Source: Caenispirillum bisanense (lineage in GTDB: Bacteria; Pseudomonadota; Alphaproteobacteria; Rhodospirillales; Rhodospirillaceae). From it: a stretch of 38,131 nt of DNA. Under the pieces are notes generated by a model, which worked only from the letters and a program-made list of their open reading frames with translations, did no database searches and had not been told where the DNA came from. The position numbers and the translations under genes were made by a program. Below, piece by piece: positions 8,494 to 16,964 of the stretch (positions are counted from its first letter, which is position 1; the number at the start of each line of letters is the position of its first letter). The stretch covers positions 1-38,131 of the forward strand of contig CAMDRB010000006.1 in the NCBI GenBank assembly GCA_945906455.1, written 5' to 3'.

Positions 8494-8498
8494 GTTCC

Positions 8499-8530
8499 GT
8501 ACCTGGTACAATTAATTACGTACCTGGTAC
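8499..8530. repeat. Two direct copies of the palindrome GTACCTGGTAC, 21 bp apart
   Basis: Copies lie at 8499-8509 and 8520-8530. Each is an inverted repeat around a central T, and both are followed by ATTA. They stand between ppdK and the cytochrome b561 gene, about 50 bp before its start. The AATTAATT sequence between and after them also borders the inverted repeat upstream of ppdK. They may be operator sites or remains of a REP-like element. Confidence 0.65.
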
Positions 8531-8581
8531 GATTACTTCGCTTACAATTGCTTCAATTAATTTCCGGGAGAACATCCGACC

Positions 8582-9304
8582 ATGTTGAAGGAATACAAAG
8601 TTTGGGACCGGACGACCCGCATATTCCATTGGGTGAATTTCCTCTGCGTGCTCGTCCTCTCCGTCCTCGGCGCCATGATCCTTTACGGCTCGTCGTTCGG
8701 CGCCACCGTCGACGGCCGGAATTTCCTCAAGGTGCTGCATAGCTATGTCGGCTACATCTTCGCCATAAACCTTGCCTGGCGCCTGGTGTGGGGATTCATC
8801 GGCGGGCCCTATGCCCGCTGGCGGGCGGTCCTGCCCGTGGGTTCCGGCTACGGCGCGCAGGTAGCGGGCGAGCTGAAGGACATTAGCTCCGGCCGAAAAG
8901 CCAACTACCTCGGCCATTCGCCGCTGGGCCGCATCGCTGCTACGGCGCTGCTTCTCTTGCTGCTGGTCGAGGCCGGCACCGGCTTGGTGCTCTCTGGCAC
9001 CGATGTCTATATGCCGCCCTTCGGCAAAGCCATCGCCACCTGGGTAGCTGCCGACGGCGTCGACCCCAGCCAGGTGCGTCCCAACGCGCCGGAAACCGTC
9101 AACCCCGTAGCCTACAAGGAAATGCGCTCGATGCGCGGGCCGTACGCCCAGACCCACACCACCTTGTTTTACGTTCTGCTTGGATTGATCGCGCTGCACA
9201 TCTTTGCCGTCGTCATGACCGACGTCAAACGCGGCGGCAACATCATCTCGGCCATGTTCAGCGGGCGGAAAACGCTGTCCGAACCGCCGGCGGATCCGCA
9301 CTAA
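8582..9304 (+). CDS. Cytochrome b561-type di-haem membrane protein
   Basis: A 240-residue membrane protein of the bacterial cytochrome b561 / Ni-Fe hydrogenase b-subunit superfamily, which passes electrons between quinone and periplasmic partners. The start VWDRTTRIFHWVNFLCVLVLSVLG is the classic opening with a haem-ligating His. A second His lies in KVLHSYVGYIFAINLAWRLVWGF and others in GHSPLGR and ALHIFAVV. Four transmembrane helices can be seen. The ATG follows TTTCCGGGAGAACATCCGACC, a good ribosome site. No hydrogenase or cytochrome partner is adjacent. Its stop overlaps the stop of the convergent next gene (CTAA). Confidence 0.85.
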   Translation: MLKEYKVWDRTTRIFHWVNFLCVLVLSVLGAMILYGSSFGATVDGRNFLKVLHSYVGYIFAINLAWRLVWGFIGGPYARWRAVLPVGSGYGAQVAGELKDISSGRKANYLGHSPLGRIAATALLLLLLVEAGTGLVLSGTDVYMPPFGKAIATWVAADGVDPSQVRPNAPETVNPVAYKEMRSMRGPYAQTHTTLFYVLLGLIALHIFAVVMTDVKRGGNIISAMFSGRKTLSEPPADPH

Positions 9305-10203
9305 GTTTCGGGCGACAGTTTCATCCACGCCGGCTGGACGACGCGAAGGCGCGCGCCCGCGGCAAAAAGCGCGCCGCCCGATTTTTGCACAACCTCCAGC
9401 CGCACCAACGCAAGCCCCTTGCCATGGCCGGCGCTGCGCATCTCGCCGGCATCGAGACCATCGGCGGTCGTCAGCGGAGTTCCAAACGGCGGAAGCGGGC
9501 CGTCGATCATCACCGGCATCAGCCGCTTCTTGATCAGCGCGCGGTAGTGCGTGCGCGCCGTCAGTTCCTGGCCGATGTAGCAGCCCTTCTGGAAATCGAC
9601 GCCCTGCAGTTCGGCGAACCCGTTTTCCAGCAGCAGCGCTTTTTCGACCTCGAGATCGCGGCTGCCGTCGGGAAGCCCCAGCTCATATCGCAAAGCGTCG
9701 TAGGCCTCGGGCGTCGCGCGATCAAGGCCGCGCGAGGCCAGGTTCTCGATCTCGCGGTCTTCAAGGGCCCAACGCAGACCCGCGCCGCGAAGCCGCGGAT
9801 CGGCGTAGACCAAGCCCGTGCCCAGCGCCGTCACGGCGCCCGGCTGATCGCCGCATTTGAACGCTGCATTGGCATTCCCCCACGCCACGCCCGGCGTCAG
9901 GGAATCTTCGGCACCGACGCTCACTTTCGCGCGCAGTTTGTAGCGCGCGAGACGGCTGACCAGATCGTCGCGGCGCGCCCGCTCGCACTCCAGAAGTACC
10001 GCGTCGCCAAGCGCAGCCGCAAAAAACTCATGGAGGAATTTGCCTTGCGGGGTCAGGAACGCCGCCCAAACCGCGCGGCCGGCCTCGACGCCGGTCATGT
10101 CGTTGGAGACCAAGCCTTGCAGGAAGCCGATGCGATCCGTGCCACGCACCGCCACCAAGGCCCGGTGCGGCAAGGTTGTGAAAAGCGGCCTATCCGTGGC
10201 CAT
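9301..10203 (-). CDS. ygfZ: YgfZ/GcvT-domain folate-binding protein
   Basis: A tetrahydrofolate-dependent protein of the YgfZ (IBA57-like) family, which supports repair or assembly of certain Fe-S enzymes. The diagnostic KGCYIGQE motif with its conserved Cys lies in LQGVDFQKGCYIGQELTARTHYRALIKKRLMPV, and the N-terminal GcvT-like fold is visible in RALVAVRGTDRIGFLQGLVSNDM. 300 residues from the ATG at 10203, chosen because AAAGGAG precedes it; an upstream in-frame ATG at 10245 lacks a good site. The family function is known from Escherichia coli; the local role is inferred. Confidence 0.9.
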   Translation of the reverse strand: MATDRPLFTTLPHRALVAVRGTDRIGFLQGLVSNDMTGVEAGRAVWAAFLTPQGKFLHEFFAAALGDAVLLECERARRDDLVSRLARYKLRAKVSVGAEDSLTPGVAWGNANAAFKCGDQPGAVTALGTGLVYADPRLRGAGLRWALEDREIENLASRGLDRATPEAYDALRYELGLPDGSRDLEVEKALLLENGFAELQGVDFQKGCYIGQELTARTHYRALIKKRLMPVMIDGPLPPFGTPLTTADGLDAGEMRSAGHGKGLALVRLEVVQKSGGALFAAGARLRVVQPAWMKLSPET

Positions 10204-10289
10204 GAGGGCGAAGCTCCTTTGGACGATGTCTTCGTTATGTAGCACCCATTTTACTTACTTCAATATGCGGGCCTGGCTATAACTGCCCC

Positions 10290-11447
10290 ATGCGATACGT
10301 ATTTGTCGACGATTCCGCCCTTTCTTACGACGGCTATACGCCGTTGCGCCGGGCCATCGGCGGGCCGGAGAAGGCGGTCGTCGGCCTCACCTCGGCCCTG
10401 CAGGAACGCGGTCACGACGTCAAGGTGATCAACCGTGTCGCCTACGCCCACATGGCCGAGGGCGCCTATTGGACGCCCTTCGGCGACTCGATGGCGCCGA
10501 AATCGGCCGAAATCCTGATCGCTCTGCGTAAACCCCTCCTGCTCGGCAGCATGCGCGCCGCCACGCACCGCCTGCTGTGGGTCGTGGGTGGGCCCGAATA
10601 TCTCGCGCTGCCGGCCAACGATGCCTTGTGGGACTCGTTCGCGGCTTCGATTTTGTTCATCGGCCGGAACCAGAAACGCGCCTATTCCGGCAAAGTGAGA
10701 AACGCCGTCATTCCGCCTGGCGTGCGCAGCATCTATTTCGATCCGGGAAGTGCGCCCCAGGTTGTCCCGATCCCGATGCCCGACGACTACAACTATGACC
10801 CCGATGCCGCCGCGAAACTTGAAGCCGAACGGGCTGTGGCAGAAGCGGCGAATGTTCCACCGCCGCGGATTCCGCCGCCCCATGCCGTCGTCACCACCCA
10901 TCCGCTGCACGGCTTGGCTTGGTTGCTCGACGTTTGGACGAAGGCGATTCATCCGCAAATGCCGGCGGCGCGTCTCGCGGTCTACTCGGCGGTCCTGGCC
11001 AAAGGTCTCAAGGGTGAGGAGATCCCGGTCACCGTCATGCCGGTCTTGCAGCAGGTCAAGGCCGCGGCCACCGCCAACGTGGTCGTGTTCGAGCCGCGCA
11101 ACGACGAAGGCATGGCGCAGGTTTACCGCGAGAGCCGCGTTCACCTTTATCCGGGCGACGCCCAGGATTATGCCTGTTGGACGCTCGGTGAATCACAAAC
11201 CGCCGGCCTGCCGGCGGTCGCGCGTTCGCTTGGCGGCGTTGACGAGCGCATCGACAACGGTCAGACCGGCTACATTGTTCCCGACGCCGAAGGGTTTGCC
11301 GCCGTGACTTTGCAGATTCTTGGTAACGACGCAGTCTATCGGAACCTCAGCGACGCCGCGGGCGACCCTGTGCGCCGGCGAACCTGGGCCATGGCGGCTG
11401 AGGCGCTTGAGGCGTTCATCGCCACGCTGCCCGTTCCGCCGGCCTGA
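10290..11447 (+). CDS. GT-B fold glycosyltransferase (GT4-like), possible lipopolysaccharide or capsule enzyme
   Basis: A 385-residue glycosyltransferase. The N-terminal acceptor domain starts MRYVFVDDSALSYDGYTPLRRAIGGPEKAVVGLTSALQERGHDVKV, with the GGPE nucleotide-sugar loop. The C-terminal donor domain has CWTLGESQTAGLPAVARSLGGVDERIDNGQTGYIVPD, the E-x7-like region of GT4 enzymes. It is cytosolic and without membrane helices. It is the first gene of a same-strand run of three glycosyltransferases and an asparagine synthase homologue. Donor and acceptor sugars cannot be deduced. Confidence 0.82.
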   Translation: MRYVFVDDSALSYDGYTPLRRAIGGPEKAVVGLTSALQERGHDVKVINRVAYAHMAEGAYWTPFGDSMAPKSAEILIALRKPLLLGSMRAATHRLLWVVGGPEYLALPANDALWDSFAASILFIGRNQKRAYSGKVRNAVIPPGVRSIYFDPGSAPQVVPIPMPDDYNYDPDAAAKLEAERAVAEAANVPPPRIPPPHAVVTTHPLHGLAWLLDVWTKAIHPQMPAARLAVYSAVLAKGLKGEEIPVTVMPVLQQVKAAATANVVVFEPRNDEGMAQVYRESRVHLYPGDAQDYACWTLGESQTAGLPAVARSLGGVDERIDNGQTGYIVPDAEGFAAVTLQILGNDAVYRNLSDAAGDPVRRRTWAMAAEALEAFIATLPVPPA

Positions 11448-11459
11448 AAGCTGGCGCGC

Positions 11460-12428
11460 TTGAACATACTTTTCATCACCCACACCCGGATTGGCGATGC
11501 CGTGCTGTCGTCGGGCCTCTTGCGCCATTTGGTCGAGCGATACCCGACGGCGCGGTTCACGATTGCCTGCGGTCCTTTGGCCGCACCGCTGTTCGCCTTT
11601 GTTCCGCGCCTTGAGCGCGTGATCGTTGTCACTAAACGGAGATTCGACGCCCATTGGTACAGGCTGTGGAAGGAATTGCGCGGCACGGTCTGGGACATTG
11701 TCGTCGATCTTCGCCGCTCGCTGATCTTCTATGTCATCCCCGTCCGCCGGCGGCACATCATCGGCCCGATAACGGGGGGTGAGCATCAGGTCACGCATCT
11801 TTCGCGCCTGCTCGACCTGCCACAGCCGGCCGCACCCTTTCTTTATGTGGACGCCCGGCATCAGCTGGCTGCCTCGGTCTTGATTCCCGAAGGCGCACCG
11901 GTCCTTGCACTTGCGCCGGTGGCGGCGACATCGGCCAAGACCTGGCCCGCCGAGCGCTTCGCCGAGCTCGCCGTGCGGTTGACCGGTGGCGCCGAGGCGC
12001 CTTGCGCCGGTTGGCGCATCGCGGTGTTCGGAGGTCGCGATGACGCAGAGCGGGCCGCGCCCCTGGTAGAAGCCTTGTCGCGCGCGGGACTTGGCTACAT
12101 CGGAGTTTTCGGCGAGCCGGATCTCTTGACGGTTACGGCGGCGCTCGCGCGTTGTCGCGCCTTCGTCGGTAACGATTCTGGACTCGCCCATCTAGCGGCG
12201 GTAGCCGGCTTGCCGACGCTCGCCCTCTTCGGCGCCACCGATCCCAACCGCTATGGCCCCTTCGGCGGTCGCGTGGTCCGCGCACCGCCCGATCCCCAAG
12301 CTGCTGATCCCCAAGCGGCCGGTCCCCAAGCGGCCGGTCCCCAAGCGGGCTATAATCTTGGCCATCTTGCCGTCGACCCGGTTATCGCCGCGTTTTGCGC
12401 GCTCTTTCCATCCAAACCGGCGTTCTAG
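11460..12428 (+). CDS. Glycosyltransferase family 9 (heptosyltransferase-like)
   Basis: A 322-residue GT-B enzyme of family 9, which adds heptose or related sugars to lipopolysaccharide core. Typical features are the start MNILFITHTRIGDAVLSSGLLRHL, the middle ATSAKTWPAERFAELA, and the donor-site segment RCRAFVGNDSGLAHLAAVAGLPTLALFGATDPNRYGPFGG. The start is a TTG at 11460, 12 bases after the previous stop; no ATG fits. Near the C-terminus, residues 278-297 are four copies of a five-residue unit (DPQAA, DPQAA, GPQAA, GPQAG) from a 15-bp DNA repeat. The acceptor is unknown. Confidence 0.87.
   Translation: MNILFITHTRIGDAVLSSGLLRHLVERYPTARFTIACGPLAAPLFAFVPRLERVIVVTKRRFDAHWYRLWKELRGTVWDIVVDLRRSLIFYVIPVRRRHIIGPITGGEHQVTHLSRLLDLPQPAAPFLYVDARHQLAASVLIPEGAPVLALAPVAATSAKTWPAERFAELAVRLTGGAEAPCAGWRIAVFGGRDDAERAAPLVEALSRAGLGYIGVFGEPDLLTVTAALARCRAFVGNDSGLAHLAAVAGLPTLALFGATDPNRYGPFGGRVVRAPPDPQAADPQAAGPQAAGPQAGYNLGHLAVDPVIAAFCALFPSKPAF
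12291..12350. repeat. In-frame 15-bp tandem repeat, four copies
   Basis: Units start at 12291, 12306, 12321 and 12336. The consensus is GRTCCCCAAGCGGCC, with few differences between copies. It keeps the frame of the GT9 gene and adds a Pro/Gln/Ala linker just before the last strand of the protein. Confidence 0.9.
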
Positions 12429-12488
12429 TAGCCCTTGGCTTCGGGCCGTGGGCCGTGCAAACTTTCGCTTCAATTTGAGGGTGACCGC

Positions 12489-13568
12489 GTGAGGGTTCTC
12501 CATCTTATGTCCGGCGCGCCTGCGGGCGGCGTTGAGCGCCAGGCCGAGCGCCTTGCCGGCGTTCTTGCGCGGAACCGCGCCGACCAGTGCGCCGTGTTTT
12601 CCCGCAACGCCGCGCGCGCCGACCGCTTCAACGCCCTGGGTGTGGCGCCCATCGAGATCGACTTTCCCGGCCGGTTCAATTTTCTTGATCGCCGGCGCAT
12701 CAACGGCCATATCCGCCGCTTTGCGCCCGACATCGTCATCTCGTGGACGCCCGATGTGGCGCCGTTCGTGCAAAAGGCGAGCTTCGTCCACCTCGGCCGC
12801 CTCGGCGCGGCCCTCGGCGATCTATCCTTGCTGAGCAAGTGCGATCACCTGTTCACACCCGCCGCGGCGCGCGCCGACGCCGCCCTCGCCGCGGGATGGT
12901 CGGGGCAGCAGCTGCACGTTCTGCCCCATCTGCCGATGCTGGCGGAAGAATTGGCGATCCCGCCCATCAACCGCAAGTCGGTCTATACGCCGCCCACGGC
13001 CAAACTGATCCTGACGTCCATGCGTCTTAAGCGGAACAATGGGCTCGAGACTCTGCTCGACGCCTTCGCCCGGATCTCGGGCACCTACCTGTGGATCGCA
13101 GGCGACGGCGCCGACCGCGAGGTGCTTGAAGCCGCGGCCCACGAGCGCGGCGTCAAACCGCGCGTTCGGTTCCTGGGGTGGCAGGACCGAATGGCGCCCT
13201 ACCTCGCGGCCTGCGATGTCTTTGTCTATCCGGCGAAGCACGAAGATGTAGGCGACGCCGTGATCGAGGCCTGGGCCGCCGGCGCTCCGGTGATCGCCGC
13301 CGACACCCTTGGGCCCGGTCTACTGATCCGCCACAAGGAAAACGGTCTGTTGGTGCCGGTGGGCGATGCCGTTAGCATGGCTGAAGCCATTAAGTGGATG
13401 ATTCAGGACAAGGAACTGCCCAGGAAACTTTCGGCGGCGGGAAAAAAGGCTTTCGATGAGTCCTTCGCCATGGACAAAGTCGCGCCGCAGTATATCGACC
13501 TCTTGGCCCGTTTGACGGCAAACCCCCTAACGGCAAACCCCTCAACGGCCCAGAACGCCGGTCCATAA
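12489..13568 (+). CDS. Glycosyltransferase family 4 (GT-B fold)
   Basis: A 359-residue retaining glycosyltransferase of the group 1/GT4 type. The N-terminus reads VRVLHLMSGAPAGGVERQAERLAGVL. The C-terminal Rossmann domain reads LTSMRLKRNNGLETLLDAFARI, WIAGDGADREVLEAAA, VRFLGWQDRMAPYLAACDVFVYP, then the E-x7-E donor site in EDVGDAVIEAWAAGAPVIAAD. The GTG at 12489 is chosen for the GAGGGTGA just upstream and because homologues begin at this strand; an upstream in-frame start at 12435 adds an unlikely leader. The last residues (TANPLTANPSTAQ) come from a 15-bp duplication. Confidence 0.85.
   Translation: MRVLHLMSGAPAGGVERQAERLAGVLARNRADQCAVFSRNAARADRFNALGVAPIEIDFPGRFNFLDRRRINGHIRRFAPDIVISWTPDVAPFVQKASFVHLGRLGAALGDLSLLSKCDHLFTPAAARADAALAAGWSGQQLHVLPHLPMLAEELAIPPINRKSVYTPPTAKLILTSMRLKRNNGLETLLDAFARISGTYLWIAGDGADREVLEAAAHERGVKPRVRFLGWQDRMAPYLAACDVFVYPAKHEDVGDAVIEAWAAGAPVIAADTLGPGLLIRHKENGLLVPVGDAVSMAEAIKWMIQDKELPRKLSAAGKKAFDESFAMDKVAPQYIDLLARLTANPLTANPSTAQNAGP
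13515..13544. repeat. 15-bp tandem duplication at the 3' end of the GT4 gene
   Basis: ACGGCAAACCCCCTA at 13515-13529 is followed directly by ACGGCAAACCCCTCA at 13530-13544. It encodes the repeated TANP at the C-terminus of the glycosyltransferase. Confidence 0.85.
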
Positions 13569-13574
13569 TATAAG

Positions 13575-15341
13575 ATGTGTGGCATCGCCGGAGTTATGAC
13601 ACGCGACGGCCGTGCGCCGTCGGCACCGGCACTTGAAGATCTGCTTGCGCGCTTGACCGCCGCCCTCAAGCATCGCGGACCCGACGGCAGCGGGCGCCGT
13701 GTGCTGGCCGACGTAGCGCTGGTTCACACCCGCCTCGCCATCGTCGATCTTGTCCACGGCGCGCAGCCCCTGGTCGCATCCGACGGCGTGGCGCTGGTCG
13801 CCAATGCCGAGATCTACAACGATCCGTCCTTGCGCGCGGAGCTGCGCGGCGTCGGTTTCGCCACCGGCTCGGACTGCGAAAGTGCCCTGCATCTTTACCG
13901 CCGCGACGGTGAGGCCTTTGCCGACAAGCTGCGCGGTATGTATGCGCTCGCGGTCCATGACCCGGGCAGGGGCCGCTTGCTGCTCGCGCGCGACCCGTTC
14001 GGAATCAAACCGCTCTACTACGCCGAAACGCCGCAAGGATTTTACTTCGCCTCGGAGGCCCAGGCCCTGATCGCCGCCGGCGTGGTCGCGCCCAGCCTCA
14101 ATACCGCCGCCCGCGATGAGATGCTCGCGTTCAATTTTACAACCGGAACCGAAACGCCTTTCGCAGGCATCCAGCGGGTGGCGCCCGGCGAAACGCTGAT
14201 TGTCGAGAAGGGCCGGATCGTCGCCCGGCGGCAGCGCGCGGCCCTTCCGGTCGCTATCGCTCCGCTGCAAGGCGACGCCGAAGCCCTTCAATCCTTCGGT
14301 GAAATTTGGCGGGACGCGGTCTTTGTCCATCAGCGCGCCGATGTGCCGTATGGCATGTTTCTCTCAAGCGGCATAGATTCCGCGGCGGTGCTCGCGATGA
14401 TGGCGTGCCTCAACGATCGCCCGGTTCTTGCCTTCACCGCCGGTTTTCCCGGAACCATGGCTCACGACGAGCGCGAAGGGGCCCGCGCCGCCGCCGCCGC
14501 CGCCGGCGCGCGGCATGTCGAGATCGAGGTTACGGCGCAAGATTTCTGGCGCAGGCTACCGGCCATTGCCGCCGCCATGGACGATCCGGCCGCCGACTAT
14601 GCGGTCGTTCCGACCTATCTGTTGGCCGAGGCGGCTTCGCGCCATGTCAAAGTGGTGCTTACGGGCGAGGGCGGCGACGAACTCTTCGCCGGTTATGGCC
14701 GCACCCGCGCCGCTTTGCGGCCCTGGCCTTTTTCCAAACGGCCGTGGCGGCGGCACCGCTTGGTGGACTCCGGGGTCTTGCGCGAGGTCCCCAGAGGGTG
14801 GCGCGACGGCATGGCGCGGGTGGAAACCGAAACCGGCGCCCGCTTCGGGCGCGGCCTGCGCGCCCTGCAGGCGGTCGATTGCGCGGCCTGGCTGCCCAAC
14901 GACTTGCTCTTGAAAGTTGACCGTTGCCTCATGGCTCACGGCGTCGAGGGGCGTGTCCCGTTCCTCGATCCGGCCGTCGCCGCCTTCGCCTTTCCGCTGG
15001 CCGATCGCCAAAAGATTCGCGAGCGGCGCGGTAAGTGGCTCTTGCGGCAATGGCTCGCCGAAAACTTTCCGCCCGCTCAGGCCTTCGCCGCCAAAAAAGG
15101 CTTCACCGTCCCGGTGGTCGAGTGGATCGCGGCCGAGGGCAAGCGCCTAGGCCCCCTGGTCGCGCGCCAGCCGGGCATTTCCGAATTGTGCGGGCCCGGC
15201 CGCGTCGAGGCTCTGTTTAGCGCCGTCGACAAACGTAACGGCGGCGCTGCCTGGGCGTTGTTGTTCTATGCTTTATGGCACCAACGTCATATCATCGGCG
15301 CTTTCGCGGACGGTGACGTCTTCTCGGTATTGGCTGGCTAA
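13575..15341 (+). CDS. asnB: Asparagine synthase (glutamine-hydrolysing) homologue in a glycan cluster
   Basis: A class II glutamine amidotransferase fused to an ATP-dependent synthetase, 588 residues. Cys2 (MCGIAGV) is the glutaminase nucleophile; RHGPDG-like KHRGPDGSG, ANAEIYN and RDPFGIKPLYY are glutaminase-domain motifs. The ATP-pyrophosphatase loop is LSSGIDSAAVLA (Ser265, Gly266, Asp268, Ser269), followed by GEGGDELFAGYGR and HGVEGRVPFLDP. It begins 6 bases after the GT4 stop. Glycan clusters often hold such homologues that amidate a uronic acid instead of aspartate. True asparagine synthesis remains possible, so the symbol marks the family only. Confidence 0.88.
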   Translation: MCGIAGVMTRDGRAPSAPALEDLLARLTAALKHRGPDGSGRRVLADVALVHTRLAIVDLVHGAQPLVASDGVALVANAEIYNDPSLRAELRGVGFATGSDCESALHLYRRDGEAFADKLRGMYALAVHDPGRGRLLLARDPFGIKPLYYAETPQGFYFASEAQALIAAGVVAPSLNTAARDEMLAFNFTTGTETPFAGIQRVAPGETLIVEKGRIVARRQRAALPVAIAPLQGDAEALQSFGEIWRDAVFVHQRADVPYGMFLSSGIDSAAVLAMMACLNDRPVLAFTAGFPGTMAHDEREGARAAAAAAGARHVEIEVTAQDFWRRLPAIAAAMDDPAADYAVVPTYLLAEAASRHVKVVLTGEGGDELFAGYGRTRAALRPWPFSKRPWRRHRLVDSGVLREVPRGWRDGMARVETETGARFGRGLRALQAVDCAAWLPNDLLLKVDRCLMAHGVEGRVPFLDPAVAAFAFPLADRQKIRERRGKWLLRQWLAENFPPAQAFAAKKGFTVPVVEWIAAEGKRLGPLVARQPGISELCGPGRVEALFSAVDKRNGGAAWALLFYALWHQRHIIGAFADGDVFSVLAG

Positions 15342-15361
15342 GAATAGGGCGGGCTAAGAAT
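15336..15361. repeat. Short direct duplication at the asnB/amidohydrolase junction
   Basis: GGCTAAGAAT occurs at 15336-15345 and 15352-15361. The first copy holds the stop of the asparagine synthase homologue. The second supplies the start codon region of the amidohydrolase, whose ATG is at 15360. Confidence 0.75.
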
Positions 15362-16685
15362 GGATTTCGATCTGATCATTCACGGCGGTACGGTGTTCAC
15401 GCCGGGCGGCGCGGCCAAGATCGACATTGGCGTGAAAGACGGCAAGGTCGCGGCGCTGTGCAAGCTGCAGCCCGGGTCCGCGCGCGAGGCGTTTGATGCG
15501 CGCCATCTGACCGTGCTGCCGGGGTGCATCGACGAGCAGGTACATTTCCGCGAGCCCGGCAATCCGCAAAAGGAAGACCTTGAAAGCGGCACCCGCGGCG
15601 CCGTGCTCGGCGGCATCACCGCGGTTTTCGAAATGCCCAATACCGATCCTTCGACGACCACCGCCGCCGCCATCGCCGACAAAATTGCGCGCGCGACCGG
15701 GCGCTGTTGGACCGACTTCGCGTTTTATGTCGGCGCGTCGCCCGAGAATGCCGATGAGCTTGGCGTGCTCGAGCGGCTTCCCGGCTGCTGCGGCATCAAG
15801 ATGTTCATGGGATCGAGCACCGGCACGCTGCTGGTGGCCGACGACGCGAACGTCGCCCGGGTTTTGCGCTCGGGTTCGCGGCGCGTCACCGTCCACAGCG
15901 AGGACGACATGCGCCTGACGGAACGTAGCGCCCTGGTGGCCGGCGGCGGCGACGTTTCCATGCATCCGACCTGGCGCGACGTCGAGACCGCCGTGCGTTC
16001 GACAAAAAGGCTGCTCGCGCTGGCCCGCGCCAACCATCGCCGCGTGCATGTTCTGCACGTCACCACGGCCGAGGAAATGGAAATACTGGCACAGCACAAG
16101 GATATCGCCACGGTCGAAGTCCTGCCGCAGCACCTGACCCTGGCCGCGCCCGAGTGCTACGAGCGCCTCGGCACCTTGGCGCAGATGAATCCGCCGATCC
16201 GCGAGGCCCGCCACCGCGATGCGCTATGGGCGGCGATCAATGGCGGCGTGGTCGATTGCATCGGCTCGGATCACGCGCCGCACACCCGCGAAGAAAAAGC
16301 CCGGCCCTATCCGCGCAGTCCCTCGGGGCTGACGGGCGTACAGACGACGGTTCCGGTCATGTTGAACCATGTCGCCGAAGGGCGCCTGACTCTCGAGCGC
16401 TTTGTCGATCTGATGAGCGCGGGCCCGGCGCGCATTTTCGGCATTGCCGGCAAAGGCCGCGTCGCGCTCGGCTACGATGCCGACTTCACGCTGGTGGATT
16501 TGGCCGCCAAGCGCACCATCAAGAATGAATGGATCGCCAGCCGCGTCGGCTGGACCGCTTTCGACGGCATGGATGTCACCGGCTGGCCCAAGGCGACGAT
16601 TATTCGCGGGCAGGTGGTGATGCGCGACGATGAAGTCCTCGGTAAGCCTCTGGGCGTGCCGGTGCGCTTCCAGGAGACGTTGTAG
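15360..16685 (+). CDS. Dihydroorotase-family amidohydrolase
   Basis: A 441-residue TIM-barrel amidohydrolase annotated in relatives as dihydroorotase, the enzyme closing carbamoyl-aspartate to dihydroorotate in pyrimidine synthesis. Motifs are GCIDEQVHFREPGNPQKEDLESGTRGAVLGGITAVFEMPNT, the likely carboxylated Lys in CGIKMFMGSSTG, metal histidines in VTVHSEDD and HVLHVTT, and catalytic Asp in GSDHAPHTREEK. The usual first metal ligand His of HxH is Gln60 here (QVH), which I recall as a feature of an alphaproteobacterial subgroup. The C-terminus WTAFDGMDVTGWPKATIIRG is typical. Activity on dihydroorotate is likely but not certain. Confidence 0.82.
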   Translation: MDFDLIIHGGTVFTPGGAAKIDIGVKDGKVAALCKLQPGSAREAFDARHLTVLPGCIDEQVHFREPGNPQKEDLESGTRGAVLGGITAVFEMPNTDPSTTTAAAIADKIARATGRCWTDFAFYVGASPENADELGVLERLPGCCGIKMFMGSSTGTLLVADDANVARVLRSGSRRVTVHSEDDMRLTERSALVAGGGDVSMHPTWRDVETAVRSTKRLLALARANHRRVHVLHVTTAEEMEILAQHKDIATVEVLPQHLTLAAPECYERLGTLAQMNPPIREARHRDALWAAINGGVVDCIGSDHAPHTREEKARPYPRSPSGLTGVQTTVPVMLNHVAEGRLTLERFVDLMSAGPARIFGIAGKGRVALGYDADFTLVDLAAKRTIKNEWIASRVGWTAFDGMDVTGWPKATIIRGQVVMRDDEVLGKPLGVPVRFQETL

Positions 16686-16964
16686 GCCGCCCGCCCGCAC
16701 TTTATCTTGCGCGGAAATCACGTTGTAAATCCTAAAATATATCGTTAACCTTTCGTTTAGTGGCGAGGACCGGATCCGAAAAGAGGTCGGTTTGGCCGTC
16801 GCCCAAGGGGGAGTTTGAATCGCGAAGAACCCGTTTACGCCGCGCTGGGTACCAGCTGCGGCTTAAGTCTGTGGTCCCTAGGATCACCGGCGCGCCGGGG
16901 CGAGTCCGTTGAAGTCGTTCCAGTATTATATCCGTAATTGTTTCACCTAAAAGGGGAGGAAGTT
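16686..16964 (+). promoter_or_regulatory. Long leader before the TonB receptor
   Basis: A 279-bp gap with no gene. It holds an AT-rich patch (around 16720-16760) that may contain the promoter, a small hairpin GCTGG-GTA-CCAGC at 16844-16856, a 12-bp palindrome CCGGCGCGCCGG at 16887-16898, and a strong ribosome site AAGGGGAGGAAG just before the ATG. I do not recognise a known riboswitch. Confidence 0.35.

Noticed and set aside
16686-16964. Cobalamin or other riboswitch before the TonB receptor
   Set aside because: The leader is long and has small hairpins, but I see no conserved B12-box or other known aptamer core.
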